The position numbers and the translations under genes are program-made. A stretch of 64,000 nt of DNA from Ancistrus triradiatus (lineage: Eukaryota > Chordata > Actinopteri > Siluriformes > Loricariidae). Of the stretch, positions 55,822-64,000 are shown one piece after another. Location: NCBI GenBank assembly GCA_025084515.1, contig JAJAGP010000549.1, positions 62,001 through 126,000 of the forward strand. Reading direction: 5' to 3'. How positions within the stretch are numbered: position 1 is the first letter of the stretch; each line of letters opens with the position of its first letter. The notes beneath the pieces are model-generated. The model did not search any database. It saw nothing but the letters and a program-made list of their open reading frames with translations, and was not told the origin of the DNA.

Positions 55822-56754
55822 GCTGGAGAAACTAAAGGTAGACACGCCCAATTCACTGGAGATGAACAACATGAAACACTGGGTTTTGACTCAGCCTGAG
55901 ATCCGAAACAATGAGAAAAATCGCGAGAACCTTCAAGATGACAGGAAGCTGAAGCCGTTGGAGAAACAGCACAGGATCCACAGGGAGAAAGACCGAAGCG
56001 TGCATCAGAAAGACTCAGAAAGGCACACGCTGCAGAAAGATGCCAAGGCATATGGTCTTGAGAAAGGTGGACAGGTGGATACTCTTCAGAAGGAGGGAGA
56101 TAAATACATGACTCAGAAAGATCTGGAAAGGTTTTATATACAGAAGGATGCAGAGACGTTCGCTCTGCAGAAAAACTGTGAACAGCATTCCAGAAAGTTG
56201 GAGAAAAATGCAGAAAAATGTTTGTTGCAGCAAGATGACAAGACCTACACTCTTAGCATAAGTGATGCCCCACAGAAAGACCAGGACAGCAAGACACCCA
56301 CTTTGTCACCAAACTGTGAGATGTATTTGCAAAAAGAAGGTGGACGGCAAATGCAGCCGGATCCCATGCAGAAAGAAACGGACAGGTCAAGGCTTCAGCA
56401 AGAAGTGGACAAGTATGGCTTCCAAAAAGATGTTCACATGGAGCAACCACACACCCAAATCAACAGTATCAAGCTGCAGCCGGCACAGATGTCTGTTCCT
56501 GCCCCAGCTGTTTCTTCTTCCTGGCAACAGCCCAGCCGAAAAAGTTCAGATCATTATAAAGCACCGGAAGTGAATGGCTCTGGGGGAGAGCGGAACCCGG
56601 AGGAACTGGTTAACGCTATTACACACAGGACAGCAGTTCAGCATCAGGAGCCTACAGATCCAGACAGGGGAATAAGCAGAACCAGTTCCATACAGCAGCT
56701 TGAACAGTGGGTGAGGACGCATCGCACACAACTCCCGGACGAAGATGCCAGAAG
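55822..56754 (+). CDS. plekha5: plekha5 large exon: Lys/Gln-rich linker with 9-residue repeats
   Basis: The acceptor is TTTTGACATCAG and the donor is GTATGG at 56755. The first base completes an Arg codon, 310 codons follow, and two bases of a Ser codon remain. It opens LEKLKVDTPNSLEMNNM, matching the region after the human PH domain. A degenerate 9-residue repeat follows (56003-56251) with units such as LQKDAKAYG, LQKEGDKYM, TQKDLERFY and IQKDAETFA. The human-like piece EVDKYGFQKD and the conserved TSSIQQLEQWVRTHR come near the end. The exon is far longer than the corresponding human stretch as I recall it. The whole exon is open, which supports real coding use. It is probably disordered or weakly helical. 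Confidence 0.93.
56003..56251 (+). repeat. plekha5: in-frame 27-bp (9-residue) degenerate repeats in plekha5
   Basis: The units align without gaps for seven copies with consensus [LIT]-Q-K-[DE]-x-x-x-x-x: HQKDSERHT, LQKDAKAYG, LEKGGQVDT, LQKEGDKYM, TQKDLERFY, IQKDAETFA, LQKNCEQHS. A later unit is LQQDDKTYT. The DNA is more diverged than the protein pattern. Confidence 0.85.
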
Positions 56755-57231
56755 GTATGGTTTGTGTTTAATAAGAAGTACTGTTGTGTTCTTTCAGGTC
56801 TCTTACAATCAGAGTTAACTTTGACAGTAAATTTAATTCAGTCTTTTTACTACAACGTTATTTAGTTTGTTATAATTTAGTCATCTGAGTTGGTTTTAGT
56901 TCTAGTTTAGTTGTAGTCGACTAATTATAATAAGATTATAGTCGACTAAATCTACAGTAGATTCAGCTGACTAAAATATGACATGTAAAGGTTGCAATAT
57001 GGAAATGCTTTTTTTTTTAATATTTCCCTTGAATTATTTAAGTCATTAGACGCCCTTAGACGAAATAAAACATGTACATGCATGCATTGATAATAAAAGT
57101 AGACATTAAAGTGGTTATAACTCAATTTCAACCCTAGATCTGCTTCACACTTGGTGTGGACATTCAGCAGATACTCTAGAATAGAATCAAGCTGGAATGA
57201 ATGATGTATTATAAGATCTATTTAAGATATA
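56755..57231. repeat. intron; palindromic TAGTCGACTA repeat and first copy of a direct repeat
   Basis: 56860-56990 is a TTAGTC/GACTAA-rich sequence typical of a fish DNA-element end. 57100-57230 is copy one of a repeat whose second copy is at 57625-57770 (see finding). Confidence 0.55.
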
Positions 57232-57591
57232 CAGTGGGGCAAAAAAAATATTTAGTCAGCCACTGATTGTGCAAGTTCTTCTACTTAGAAAGATGAGTGT
57301 GTGCCAACCTGGTGAAGACTTACAGGAAACGTGTGACCTCTGTCATTGCCAACAAAGGTTATGTTACAAAGTGTTGAGTTGAACTTTTGTTATTGACCAA
57401 ATACTTATTTTCCACCATGATTTACAATTAAATTCTTTAAAAATCCTACAATATGATTTCCTGGATTTTTTCCTCATTTTGTCTCTCATAGTTGAAGTGT
57501 AGCTATGATGAAAATTACAGACCTCTCTCATCTTTCTAAGTAGGAGAACTTGCACAACCAGTGGCTGACTAAATACTTTTGTGCCCCACTG
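57232..57591 (-). mobile_element. family A Tc1-derived short element (about 360 bp)
   Basis: Both TIRs are kept (CAGTGGGGCAAAAAAAATATT and ...TTTTGTGCCCCACTG) with TA on both sides. The interior jumps from the left repeat (AGAAAGATGAG) directly to the sequence at one transposase end (TGTGTGCCAACCTGGTG). It is a MITE-like deletion derivative. Strand is given only to compare with other copies and is not certain. Confidence 0.9.
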
Positions 57592-58018
57592 TAAGCCCAG
57601 GACTATACCCATGCACTATAATGACACTATACAGTAAAGTGGTCACCAAAACTCATAATTTCTACCAATCTGCTTCAAACTCTGTGTGGACACTCATAAG
57701 ATATTCTAGAATAGAATGACGTTGGACTAAATGATATATTATGAGCTTTATTAAACATACAAGATCAGAAGTTCAGACGTATGTTATGTTTATCTATTTG
57801 CATTTATTCATAATTACAGTATAGAATTGAGTTATGTTACCCAAATACTCCTTAAAGACAGTGTGAACACCTTTTAGAGAAAGTAAAATGTATCCACGTT
57901 GTGAACTGGAAACATAGTTTAATCCCTACTTTATTCGCTGAAATATTTGGCTTAGACATAATGAACTTGGGGAGCGGTTGCAAACACACTACCATAATAC
58001 CATAACATAATACCATAA
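57592..58018. repeat. intron; second copy of the direct repeat, then unique sequence
   Basis: 57625-57770 matches 57100-57230 (CTGCTTCA-ACT..GTGTGGACA, GATA-TCTAGAATAGAAT). Confidence 0.55.
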
Positions 58019-58112
58019 TGGGACTGTGGTAGCCTAGCGGGTAAGGTACTGGACTCTGGACCAGAAGATCCAGGGTTCAAATCCCACCTCTGCCAAGCTG
58101 CCACTGTTGTGA
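58019..58112 (+). repeat. SINE-2 head, truncated
   Basis: GGGACTGTGGTAGCCTAGCGGGTAAGGTACTGGACTCTGGACC, then GGGTTCAAATCCCACCTCTGCCAAGCTGCCACTGTTG, is the tRNA-like head and body start of the SINE at 63002. The L2-like tail is absent. Confidence 0.82.
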
Positions 58113-58304
58113 ATCCTTTAATAGCTCGTCCTGTCTACTCCCAGTCTAGTCATGGAAAACACCTTGGCATTGTCTTAGTTCGGCATTACCAGAAACACTT
58201 GCAGAGACGTTATGTAACGTACTTTTCAGACTTGATAATCTTTGAGTATGTACTGTAGAATGAGACGAATTTATTTGAGATTACCCAACAGAAAGGCAGG
58301 GTAC

Positions 58305-58455
58305 TGAAAGCCACTCCGTTGTTGGTGTATGATGTACACCAATCAGCCTCGTCTTAAAACCTCTGACAGGTGAGACCTTGGGTCCTGGCATTCGTTACGT
58401 TGACATGTATTACCTACCTAAACATTGTTGCAGACCAAGTACACCCCTACATGGC
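58305..58455 (+). pseudogene. old Tc1-like transposase fragment
   Basis: GGTCCTGGCATTCGTTACGTTGACATGTATTACCTACCTAAACATTGTTGCAGACCAAGTACACCCCTACATGGCAATGG is the same stretch as 55210-55290 and comes from the same old family. Confidence 0.72.
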
Positions 58456-59165
58456 AATGGTACAACCCCAAGTCAGAAAAGGTAGGGATGCTATGGAAGG
58501 TGTTCCTTTACGTTTCATTTGACTTTTATTATATTGGACCATCACAGTGGCTCGGTGGGTAGCACCGCCGCCTCGCAGCAAGAAGGTCCTGGGTTCGGTC
58601 CCAGGGTGGAGCGGCCTGGGTCCTTTCTGTGTGGAGTCTGCATGTCCTCGCCGTGTCTGTGTGGGTTTACTCCGGGTACTCGGGTTTCCTCCCACATGCG
58701 TGTTAGGTTAATTGATTACGCTAAACAGGCATTGACTGGAGTGTGTGTATATGACTAGTCTTGATGTAACCTTGTGGGTGTCGATGAAATGGCTAGTAAT
58801 GCTGATAGCACCATTAAATATCCCAAATAAACAATTTTATTTCATTCCAGACAGAATGAACCCAAAATATTTCATGTTTTTTTCTGGTCAACTTCATTTA
58901 ATTTACTAATAAACATCCATTCTTTCATTTCAGGCCCACAACACATTCCAGAAAAGGTTGGGACAGGGGCAATGTAGGACTAGTGATGAGGTAAAAAATA
59001 AATCAATAAATAATTATGTGATTTCAAACAGGTAAATTCAACAGGTGATTATAATCATGATTTGTTACAAAAGCACTATCCGCAAAAGAGTCTGAGGAGT
59101 AAATATGGGCAGTTTGTCAACAAATATTATTAAAATGTTTAAAAAATATGTTCCTCAAGGAAAGA
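58455..59165 (+). mobile_element. family F Tc1-like 5' part, split by a SINE
   Basis: The TIR ACAACCCCAAGTCAGAAAAGGTAGGGATG is followed by the family's terminal region, which resumes after the SINE (TTTCATTCCAGACAGAATGAACCC...). A second inner copy, CACATTCCAGAAAAGGTTGGGACAGG, occurs at 58941. No catalytic sequence remains. Confidence 0.75.
58531..58834 (+). repeat. tRNA-derived SINE (SINE-1), full length with target duplication
   Basis: The 7-bp duplication TTTTATT is at 58524-58530 and 58835-58841. The head GTGGCTCGGTGGGTAGCACCGCC is A-box like and the B box is GGTTCGGTCCC. The body and AAATAAACAA tail follow. It is the most complete SINE-1 copy here and defines the element's boundaries. 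Confidence 0.88.
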
Positions 59166-59532
59166 TTGATAGGGGCTTGCATATTTCTTTCTCTACAGAG
59201 CCATTTTTCACCATGTGGAACCACACGAGAATAACACTAAGCAGAACAGGCACACAGTTTAAATATGTAAATTGTCACTTGTCTGGAATGACCTTCAGGT
59301 TACACAGGCATTACCTCTATTAATGAACCTTTGTTAAATGAGAGTGGGGGGAAAGTCAGCTCGACCCATGTTCAGTCCTTTTGTCTGCCAGTAACCTTTT
59401 ACCAGGTGGAATGTGTTCCACCAGATGATTTCCCTCATCATCAGCCCTGCTTTAAGCTGTGGTTTATTTGTAACTCTCCAACTGCTAGAGCTGTTTTGTT
59501 GAATAATGTTGCTGAACATATTTGCAGAGCTC
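59166..59532. other. intron; no gene recognised
   Basis: No supported repeat. Confidence 0.4.

Positions 59533-59605
<73 letters not shown>
59533..59605. repeat. (AT)n(GT)n microsatellite
   Basis: A short AT run is followed by about 60 bases of GT, which replaces the expected left end of the family B element. Confidence 0.95.
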
Positions 59606-59606
<1 letters not shown>

Positions 59607-59607
<1 letters not shown>

Positions 59608-60703
59608 ACCTAAAAATGACCTAAAACATCAGATTGTCACAAAAGTCCTACAAGTAGAAAAGTAGAACCCAGTTACACAAATGAGACAAAAATATTATAC
59701 TTGGTCATTTATTTCCTGAGGAAAATGATCCAACATTACATATTAGTGAGTGGCAAAAGTATGTGACCCTCTAGGGTTAGCAGTTAATTTGAAGGTGAAA
59801 TTAGAGTCAGGTGTTTCAATCAATGGGATGCCAATCAGGTGTGAGTGGGCACCCTGTTTTATTTAAAGACCAGGGATCTATCAAAGTCTGTTCTTCACAA
59901 CACATGTTTGTGGAAGTGTATCATGGCACGAACAAAGGAGATGTCTTAGTACCTCAGAAAAAGAGTTGTTGATGCTCATCAGACTGGAAAAAGTTACAAA
60001 ATCATCTCTAAAGAGTTTGGACTCCACCAATCCACAGTCAGACAGATTGTGTACAAATGGAGGAAATTCAAGATCATTGTTACCCTCCCCAGGAGTGGTC
60101 GACCAACAAAGATCACTCCAACAGCAAGGCGTGTAATAGTTGGTGAGGTCACAAAAAACCCCAGGGTAACTTCTAAGCAACTGAAGGCCTCTCTCACATT
60201 GGCTAATGTTAATGTTCATGAGTCCACCATCAGAAGAACACTGAACAACAATGGTGTGCATGGCAGGGTTGCAAGAAGAAACCCACTGCTCTCCAAAACA
60301 ACATTGCTGCTCATCTGCAGTTTGCTAAAGATCACGTGGACAAGCCAGAAGGCAAGGTGTGATGAGACCAAAATAGAAACTTTTTGGTTTAAAAGAAAAG
60401 TGTGTTGTGTTTGGAGAAAGGGAAAACACTGCATTCCAGCATAAGACCTTATCCCATCTGTGAAACATGGTGGTGGTAGTATCATAGTTTGGGCCTGTTT
60501 TGCTGCATCTGGGCCAGGACGGCTTGCCATCATTGATGGAACAATGAATGAATTCTGAATGATATCAGAAGGAAAATGTCAGGACATCTGTCCATGAACT
60601 GAATCTCAAGAGAAGGTGGGTCATGCAGCAAGACAACGACCCTAAGCACACAAGCCGTTCTACCAAAGAATGGTTACAGAAGAATAAAGTTCATGTTTTG
60701 GAA
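59607..60703 (+). mobile_element. Tc1-like transposon, family B copy 6, both ends missing
   Basis: It begins inside the left terminal repeat (GACCTAAAACATCAGATTGTCAC) directly after a (GT)n tract and stops at AAGTTCATGTTTTGGAATG before a GA repeat. The inner repeat GGCAAAAGTATGTGACCC is present. Confidence 0.9.
59925..60700 (+). pseudogene. Tc1-like transposase pseudogene (family B copy 6)
   Basis: Starts near ATG 59923 (ATGGCACGAACAAAGGAG, MARTKE). A stop comes early, then QSTVRQIVYKWRKFK, LPRSGRPTKITPTARR and HESTIRRTLNNNGVHGRV. A deletion near 60352 removes the LWTD part of the first-Asp motif. QQDND is kept near 60631, and the Glu region is missing. Confidence 0.85.
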
Positions 60704-61029
60704 TGAGAGAGAGAGAGAGAACTGTGCTCCTCTGCCCATGTTTTTTTTAATCAACAAACACGACTGTGTTAAAGTTTCACCTTTCTATCATATGATTGCA
60801 TAAATGTAATTTGAATCGATATTCGTATCCACTTCCATCTTCAGGGAATTCAGAGCAGAAAACCCACTATGCAGGATATCTACAGCTGCTGCTAATGAAT
60901 AGTGGATATCTACTCTCCTTATGTTATGCATCAAAACATAGTTTGTCATGGCTTGTCATGAAGGAGATGTGGTCCTACCGTTTGATACATGCCATGTTGT
61001 AAGACGCAGATATGTCATCTCTGTTCCAG
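60704..61029. other. intron; (GA)n tract and acceptor region of the next exon
   Basis: Short GA repeat at 60704-60720, then unique sequence. Confidence 0.5.
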
Positions 61030-61480
61030 CATCACCTCCTATCAGACGCTTCCCCGGAACATGCCTAGCCACAGAACCCAGGTTGTGCCAAAGTATCCTG
61101 AGGGTTACCGCACGCTTCCACGTAACATGCTGCGGCCAGAGAGTGTGTGTAGCGTTTCCGGTTCGGTGTATGACTGTGCCCTGCAGCCCACGGCGGCAGC
61201 AAAGAGACGCTCTATGCGAGATGACACTTTGTGGCAACTGTACGAGTGGCAACAGAGGCAGGCCTTTAATCGTATGGGCTACAGCACGCTGCCTAGTCCC
61301 ACGACCATGAGCCACATTGCCGAGTCCATCCCCTCGTCACCCTCGCATGGCTCTCTAGCTGTATACCACTCTGTTTCTCCCAACCGGCCCTACAACCTCA
61401 GCACGTGCTCTGAAGTCTCCTCACCTGTCTTTCGCGGAGATGTCAGCATTGATCGACGTCACAGAGCGTGTCCAACAAAG
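61030..61480 (+). CDS. plekha5: plekha5 exon: conserved TLPRN / RRSMRDDT block
   Basis: The acceptor is TCTGTTCCAG and the donor is GTAGGC at 61481. One base completes a Ser codon and 150 codons follow to a phase-0 end. It encodes ITSYQTLPRNMPSHR, YPEGYRTLPRNM, KRRSMRDDTLWQLYEWQQRQ, SIPSSPSHGSLAVYH and GDVSIDRRHRACPTK. The RRSMRDDT-WQLYEWQQRQ block is shared by PLEKHA5, 6 and 7, and the double TLPRN with MPSHR points to PLEKHA5. Many Ser/Thr-Pro and Arg-x-x-Ser sites suggest phosphorylation, which is inference. Confidence 0.95.
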
Positions 61481-61619
61481 GTAGGCATTTATCTGAACCG
61501 GCATGCTGTATCTCTAATGCCCAGCACTACTTTGACCGAGTGGCAGTTATTGGATCAGAATAAAGAATTAAGACAGGGCGATATTGCATCTAACTTTTCT
61601 CTGCTCTGCTCTCTGTCAG

Positions 61620-61691
61620 TATTCATATCCTCCAGAATGCAGGGCCCCAGCAGCTCAGCCCGTCACTGCGCAATCTTGTCAGGATAAAACG
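61620..61691 (+). CDS. plekha5: plekha5 exon: short linker after the RRSMRDDT block
   Basis: The acceptor is CTCTGCTCTCTGTCAG and the donor is GTATGT at 61692. The exon is 24 codons, phase 0 to phase 0, encoding YSYPPECRAPAAQPV followed by TAQSCQDKT. It aligns loosely with recalled human YVPDRRSVPAG...QGKT at the same place, with the spacing and final KT kept. The intron before it is only 139 nt. Readthrough of that intron stays open to a stop downstream, so intron retention would still give protein. Confidence 0.85.
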
Positions 61692-61974
61692 GTATGTCAT
61701 TTCACTTCTTACACTAAACATATAACTGGAATGGAAGCATTACAGGGTACCGACCATTTGGCACAAGTCAAACAAGCTACTGTTGTGTTGTTGCACAGGC
61801 ACTGAAGTGAATGATGAGCACACATAGAATCAGACGACACAACAGACTCCAGTGTTACTTAGAAGTTTGGTTTCCATAACTATAAATGTAACTGATCAGT
61901 TTGAATTTCACTTAGAACCCGACCAAATAAAATGTCACTATGAATATGTACATTTACCTTAGTTAACTTAATAT
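61692..61974. other. plekha5 intron downstream of the last exon seen
   Basis: No exon or repeat is recognised. The next expected exon (recalled human LSQDEGRGTLYKYRPEE) was not found before 64000. Confidence 0.5.
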
Positions 61975-63001
61975 GCAAGTCTCTATATTTCTGCACAGAT
62001 ATGAGCTAAAACATTATCAGATTTGTTGACACATTTTAAAAGTAGCTAAATATTAAACAAATGAGGCAAAAAATACATGATCATGGATCCCATATTACAC
62101 GTCTGTGAGTGGCAAAAGTACGTCAAACTCTAGGATTATCAGTTGATTTAAAAGTGAAATGAGGTGTTTGCAATCAGTGGGATTGCAGTCAGGCGTGAGT
62201 TGGCGGGTTGTTGTATTTAAAGGACTGATATCTATCAAACCGGGACATCAGGGGCCTCATTTATAAACGGTGCGAACGCCAAAAATGGGTCTGAAATGCA
62301 AAAACCGGGATTTATAAAGAAACACTTGGCGGGAAAACAGCCGTATATCTGCGCGAGCTTTTCCCCGTGCGTACAGACATATGCACGTTTTGGAGAGAGT
62401 GGGAATTTGCGACACTCCCTGGTAAAACTAAGTATTGCAGCTAAATGCGCGAAGTAAGAGTATCGGTTCAAAACAAATTAAGCTCCGTTATGGCCACTAA
62501 GTCAAAAAAATCATACGTAAGCATTGTTTTGTTAGATGTATTTACTGATTTATAAGAGTACACTAGTTCATTAGCCTGTTTTTATGGATTGACATTAACG
62601 GCTCTGAACAACTGCACGATGACGTGTTGTGTCCGTTGTGAATAACCGTACTTCAGCGCAAATGTACATTTGTTTTTACATTAAGTTCATTTAATGTTGT
62701 TGAGATTTCAGACATTATCCCTTTTTAAATGTTTTAGCTCATTTGTCAGCATTTCAGTTGCTGTTATATTAACTTCCGTTTGTAACCCCGCATCTGAGAA
62801 CGTAACCTCCGCTGACGGCGCGTGGGAATATAAAACAGTGGCATTTAAATCCGTCATTAATGCAGTCTGAGGTTTGTGTTTTTATTTAAAAACTGTATTA
62901 TTAAAATTATATTTTAGACATTTGAAACAAAGACAGAACTCTGTAGACTGCGCCACTTAAGAGGGGTTCTACCGGAGCCGTTCTCGCAGGAGGTGAGGGT
63001 G

Positions 63002-63194
63002 AGGGACTGTGGTGGCTTAGTGGGTAGGGTACTGGACTATGAACCAGACGGTCCAGGGTTCAAATCCCACCTCTGCCAAGCTGCCACTGTTGGGTCCTTG
63101 AGCAAGACCCTTAACCCACAATTGCTTGGATTGGACTGTACCAATTGTAAGTCGCTCTGGATAAGGGCGTCTGCTAAGTGACATAAATGTAAAT
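63002..63194 (+). repeat. tRNA-derived SINE with L2-like tail (SINE-2), full length
   Basis: The 7-bp duplication GAGGGTG is at 62995-63001 and 63195-63201. The head AGGGACTGTGGTGGCTTAGTGGG is A-box like and the B box is GGGTTCAAATCCC. The tail is GTAAGTCGCTCTGGATAAGGGCGTCTGCTAAGTG..AAATGTAAAT. It sits inside the Harbinger-like element. Confidence 0.9.
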
Positions 63195-63239
63195 GAGGGT
63201 GTGGGCTGTACTCCACCAGTTAGTTAGACTCTGCCTGTC

Positions 63240-63515
63240 AAGCAATTCGTTTCTTTGCATCGACTTTTAGGGGTGACCACTTCTTTATTCTGCAACAGTG
63301 TGGCTTCTGGAATTAACACTACATGTTGCCACTCATCAAACTTGCGTTTGTTGGTGATGCCACTACCGATGCCTCCAACAACACATTTGTCTCGATCTCC
63401 GAAACAAGAACTTCCACCTCACATTCTTCAAATTTTCTGTTTTTTTTGCCCTTTGTTCCTCTATTGTCACCATATCTTCATCAGAAATTAATGGGACACG
63501 CTCTTTGAATATTCA
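63240..63515 (-). pseudogene. Myb/SANT-like protein remnant of a Harbinger element
   Basis: On the - strand, shifting frames give RAKKRKFEECEVEVLVSEIE, then GIGSGITNKRKFDEWQHVV and KWSPLKVDAKKRIA. This matches the trihelix Myb-like second protein of PIF/Harbinger transposons, as I recall its motifs (FTECEIEVLV, KKWSDLKVEAKRRIA). At least two frameshifts and a deletion between the middle and last motif make it non-functional. Confidence 0.62.
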
Positions 63516-64000
63516 TGAGGTAATTTGCATGTCCATATATGTCCATATCCATAATTGTGGGCGGGAAGGAGATAGATTTGTAAATATGCTTTGAAGAAGA
63601 TTGCGATTAATAAAGAGGACAAGTCGTACAGGTGTGGGTATGCAAGGGTTATTGATCTCAGGTTTTTGTGCGCACAGCATTTCCCGGTTTTGTGTGTACG
63701 CACACTTTCACGCCAGAATCCAGGCAGAGTTTTATAAATGAGGCTCCTGGTGTCTGTATCTTTGCCACACATTTGTGGAAGTATATCATGGCAAAATCCG
63801 AAACAAAAGAGCTTGCTTGGGACCTCGGTGAAGAGTTGCTGATTGTGTACAAATGGAGGAAATTCAAGACCAGTATTACTCGGTCAGTCCAACAAAGATG
63901 ACTCCAAGAACAAGCGGCAAAAGCCTGTGATGTTTCAAAGGAACACAATTTAATTGGATTGTCTTTATTTACTTGTAGATGGTGTGTGAAAATCTGATGA

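Larger units (their letters stand above)
33536..61691 (+). other. plekha5: plekha5 locus, partial (nine exons plus one candidate microexon)
   Basis: PLEKHA5 is a cytoplasmic and membrane-associated adaptor with two N-terminal WW domains, a PH domain that binds phosphoinositides, and a coiled-coil tail. Nine GT/AG-bounded exons are listed separately. All junction phases agree, giving 2056 nt of coding sequence and 685 codons without a stop. Assignment to plekha5 rather than plekha4, 6 or 7 rests on recalled human peptides: HNERKVTCKHPV, KKVHNFGKRSNSIKRNPNAP, DEKEEGILGSILLPSF, HPNMRTYYFCTDT, KYGFQKD, SYQTLPRNMPSHR and RRSMRDDT. The first WW domain, the start codon and the C-terminus are not in the window. 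Introns range from about 0.14 kb to 11.9 kb and most hold transposons. Confidence 0.93.
62248..63751 (-). mobile_element. Harbinger-like DNA element
   Basis: The ends GACATCAGGGGCCTCATTTATAAA and TTTATAAATGAGGCTCCTGGTGTC are inverted repeats. Next to each are GTGCG / TGCGC-rich subterminal motifs. The - strand at about 63510-63240 has a Myb-like gene remnant. No DDE nuclease gene is seen, so it is non-autonomous. The target duplication is not resolved. Confidence 0.65.
61975..64000 (+). mobile_element. family B Tc1-like element (copy 7) split by a Harbinger-like insertion
   Basis: 61975-62247 is the left part (CTGCACAGATATGAGCTAAAACATTATCAG, GAGTGGCAAAAGTACGT, TATTTAAAGGACTGATATCTATCAAA). 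63752-64000 continues with TTGCCACACATTTGTGGAAGTATATCATGGC, a decayed DNA-binding region (YKWRKFKTS), and then the right terminal region (TTTACTTGTAGATGGTGTGTGAAAATCTGATGA), which runs off the window. The catalytic part is deleted. Confidence 0.82.

Noticed and set aside
61481..61580. Extension of the 150-codon plekha5 exon to a downstream stop
   Set aside because: A good donor GTAGGC at 61481 and a matching next exon at 61620 in phase 0 favour splicing. The open readthrough is noted as possible intron retention only.

Overview
The window is vertebrate nuclear DNA, almost certainly from a ray-finned fish. It has long AT-rich introns, GT/AG-bounded exons, (GT)n microsatellites, tRNA-derived SINEs and very many Tc1/mariner elements. 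The exact lineage cannot be settled from sequence alone.

The only host gene I can support is plekha5 (pleckstrin homology domain containing family A member 5), on the + strand. Nine exons between 33536 and 61691 splice in compatible phases into one open frame of 685 codons. In order they encode the C-terminal part of the second WW domain, a linker, the whole PH domain, a large lysine/glutamine-rich linker exon (55822-56754), the conserved 'TLPRN / RRSMRDDTLWQLYEWQQRQ' block, and a further 24-codon linker exon. A tenth, in-frame 42-nt candidate microexon (53974-54015) would add 14 residues inside the PH domain. The first WW exons were not found, so the gene starts upstream of the window or in exons I missed. 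The C-terminal coiled-coil exons lie beyond 64000.

About half of the window is transposon. Five Tc1-like families are recognisable by their terminal inverted repeats (TIRs). Family A starts CAGTGGGGCAAAAAAGTAT (six copies), B starts CAGTGGTGCTTGAAAGTTTG (eight), C starts CAGTGGTGTGAAAAAGTG (two), D starts CAGTGGTATGAAAAAGTTTG (one), and E starts CACTGCTCAAAAAAATAAAG (one, nearly intact). A sixth Tc1-like family (F, TIR with AGAAAAGGTTGGGA) and older Tc1 fragments are also present. A, B and C have sleeping-beauty-style IR/DR ends, with an inner direct repeat of the outer transposase site. I saw no intact transposase. Other elements are hAT/ZBED remnants, a Harbinger-like element with a Myb-like gene remnant, a pogo/Tigger-like element, and two SINE groups.

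Layout: 1-33535 is a transposon-rich region with no recognised exon. It holds some repeat-poor islands that look like conserved non-coding elements and two CTCF-like motifs. From 33536 to 61691 is the plekha5 exon series with transposons in nearly every intron. From 61692 to 64000 is a three-level nest: a SINE inside a Harbinger-like element inside a family-B Tc1.

I found no undescribed multi-gene system. The most interesting points are the 9-residue repeat expansion in the plekha5 linker, the possible PH-domain microexon, a chimeric Tigger-like/Tc1 element, an unnamed repeat pair, and a local duplication at 43440-43915 that may be an assembly error.
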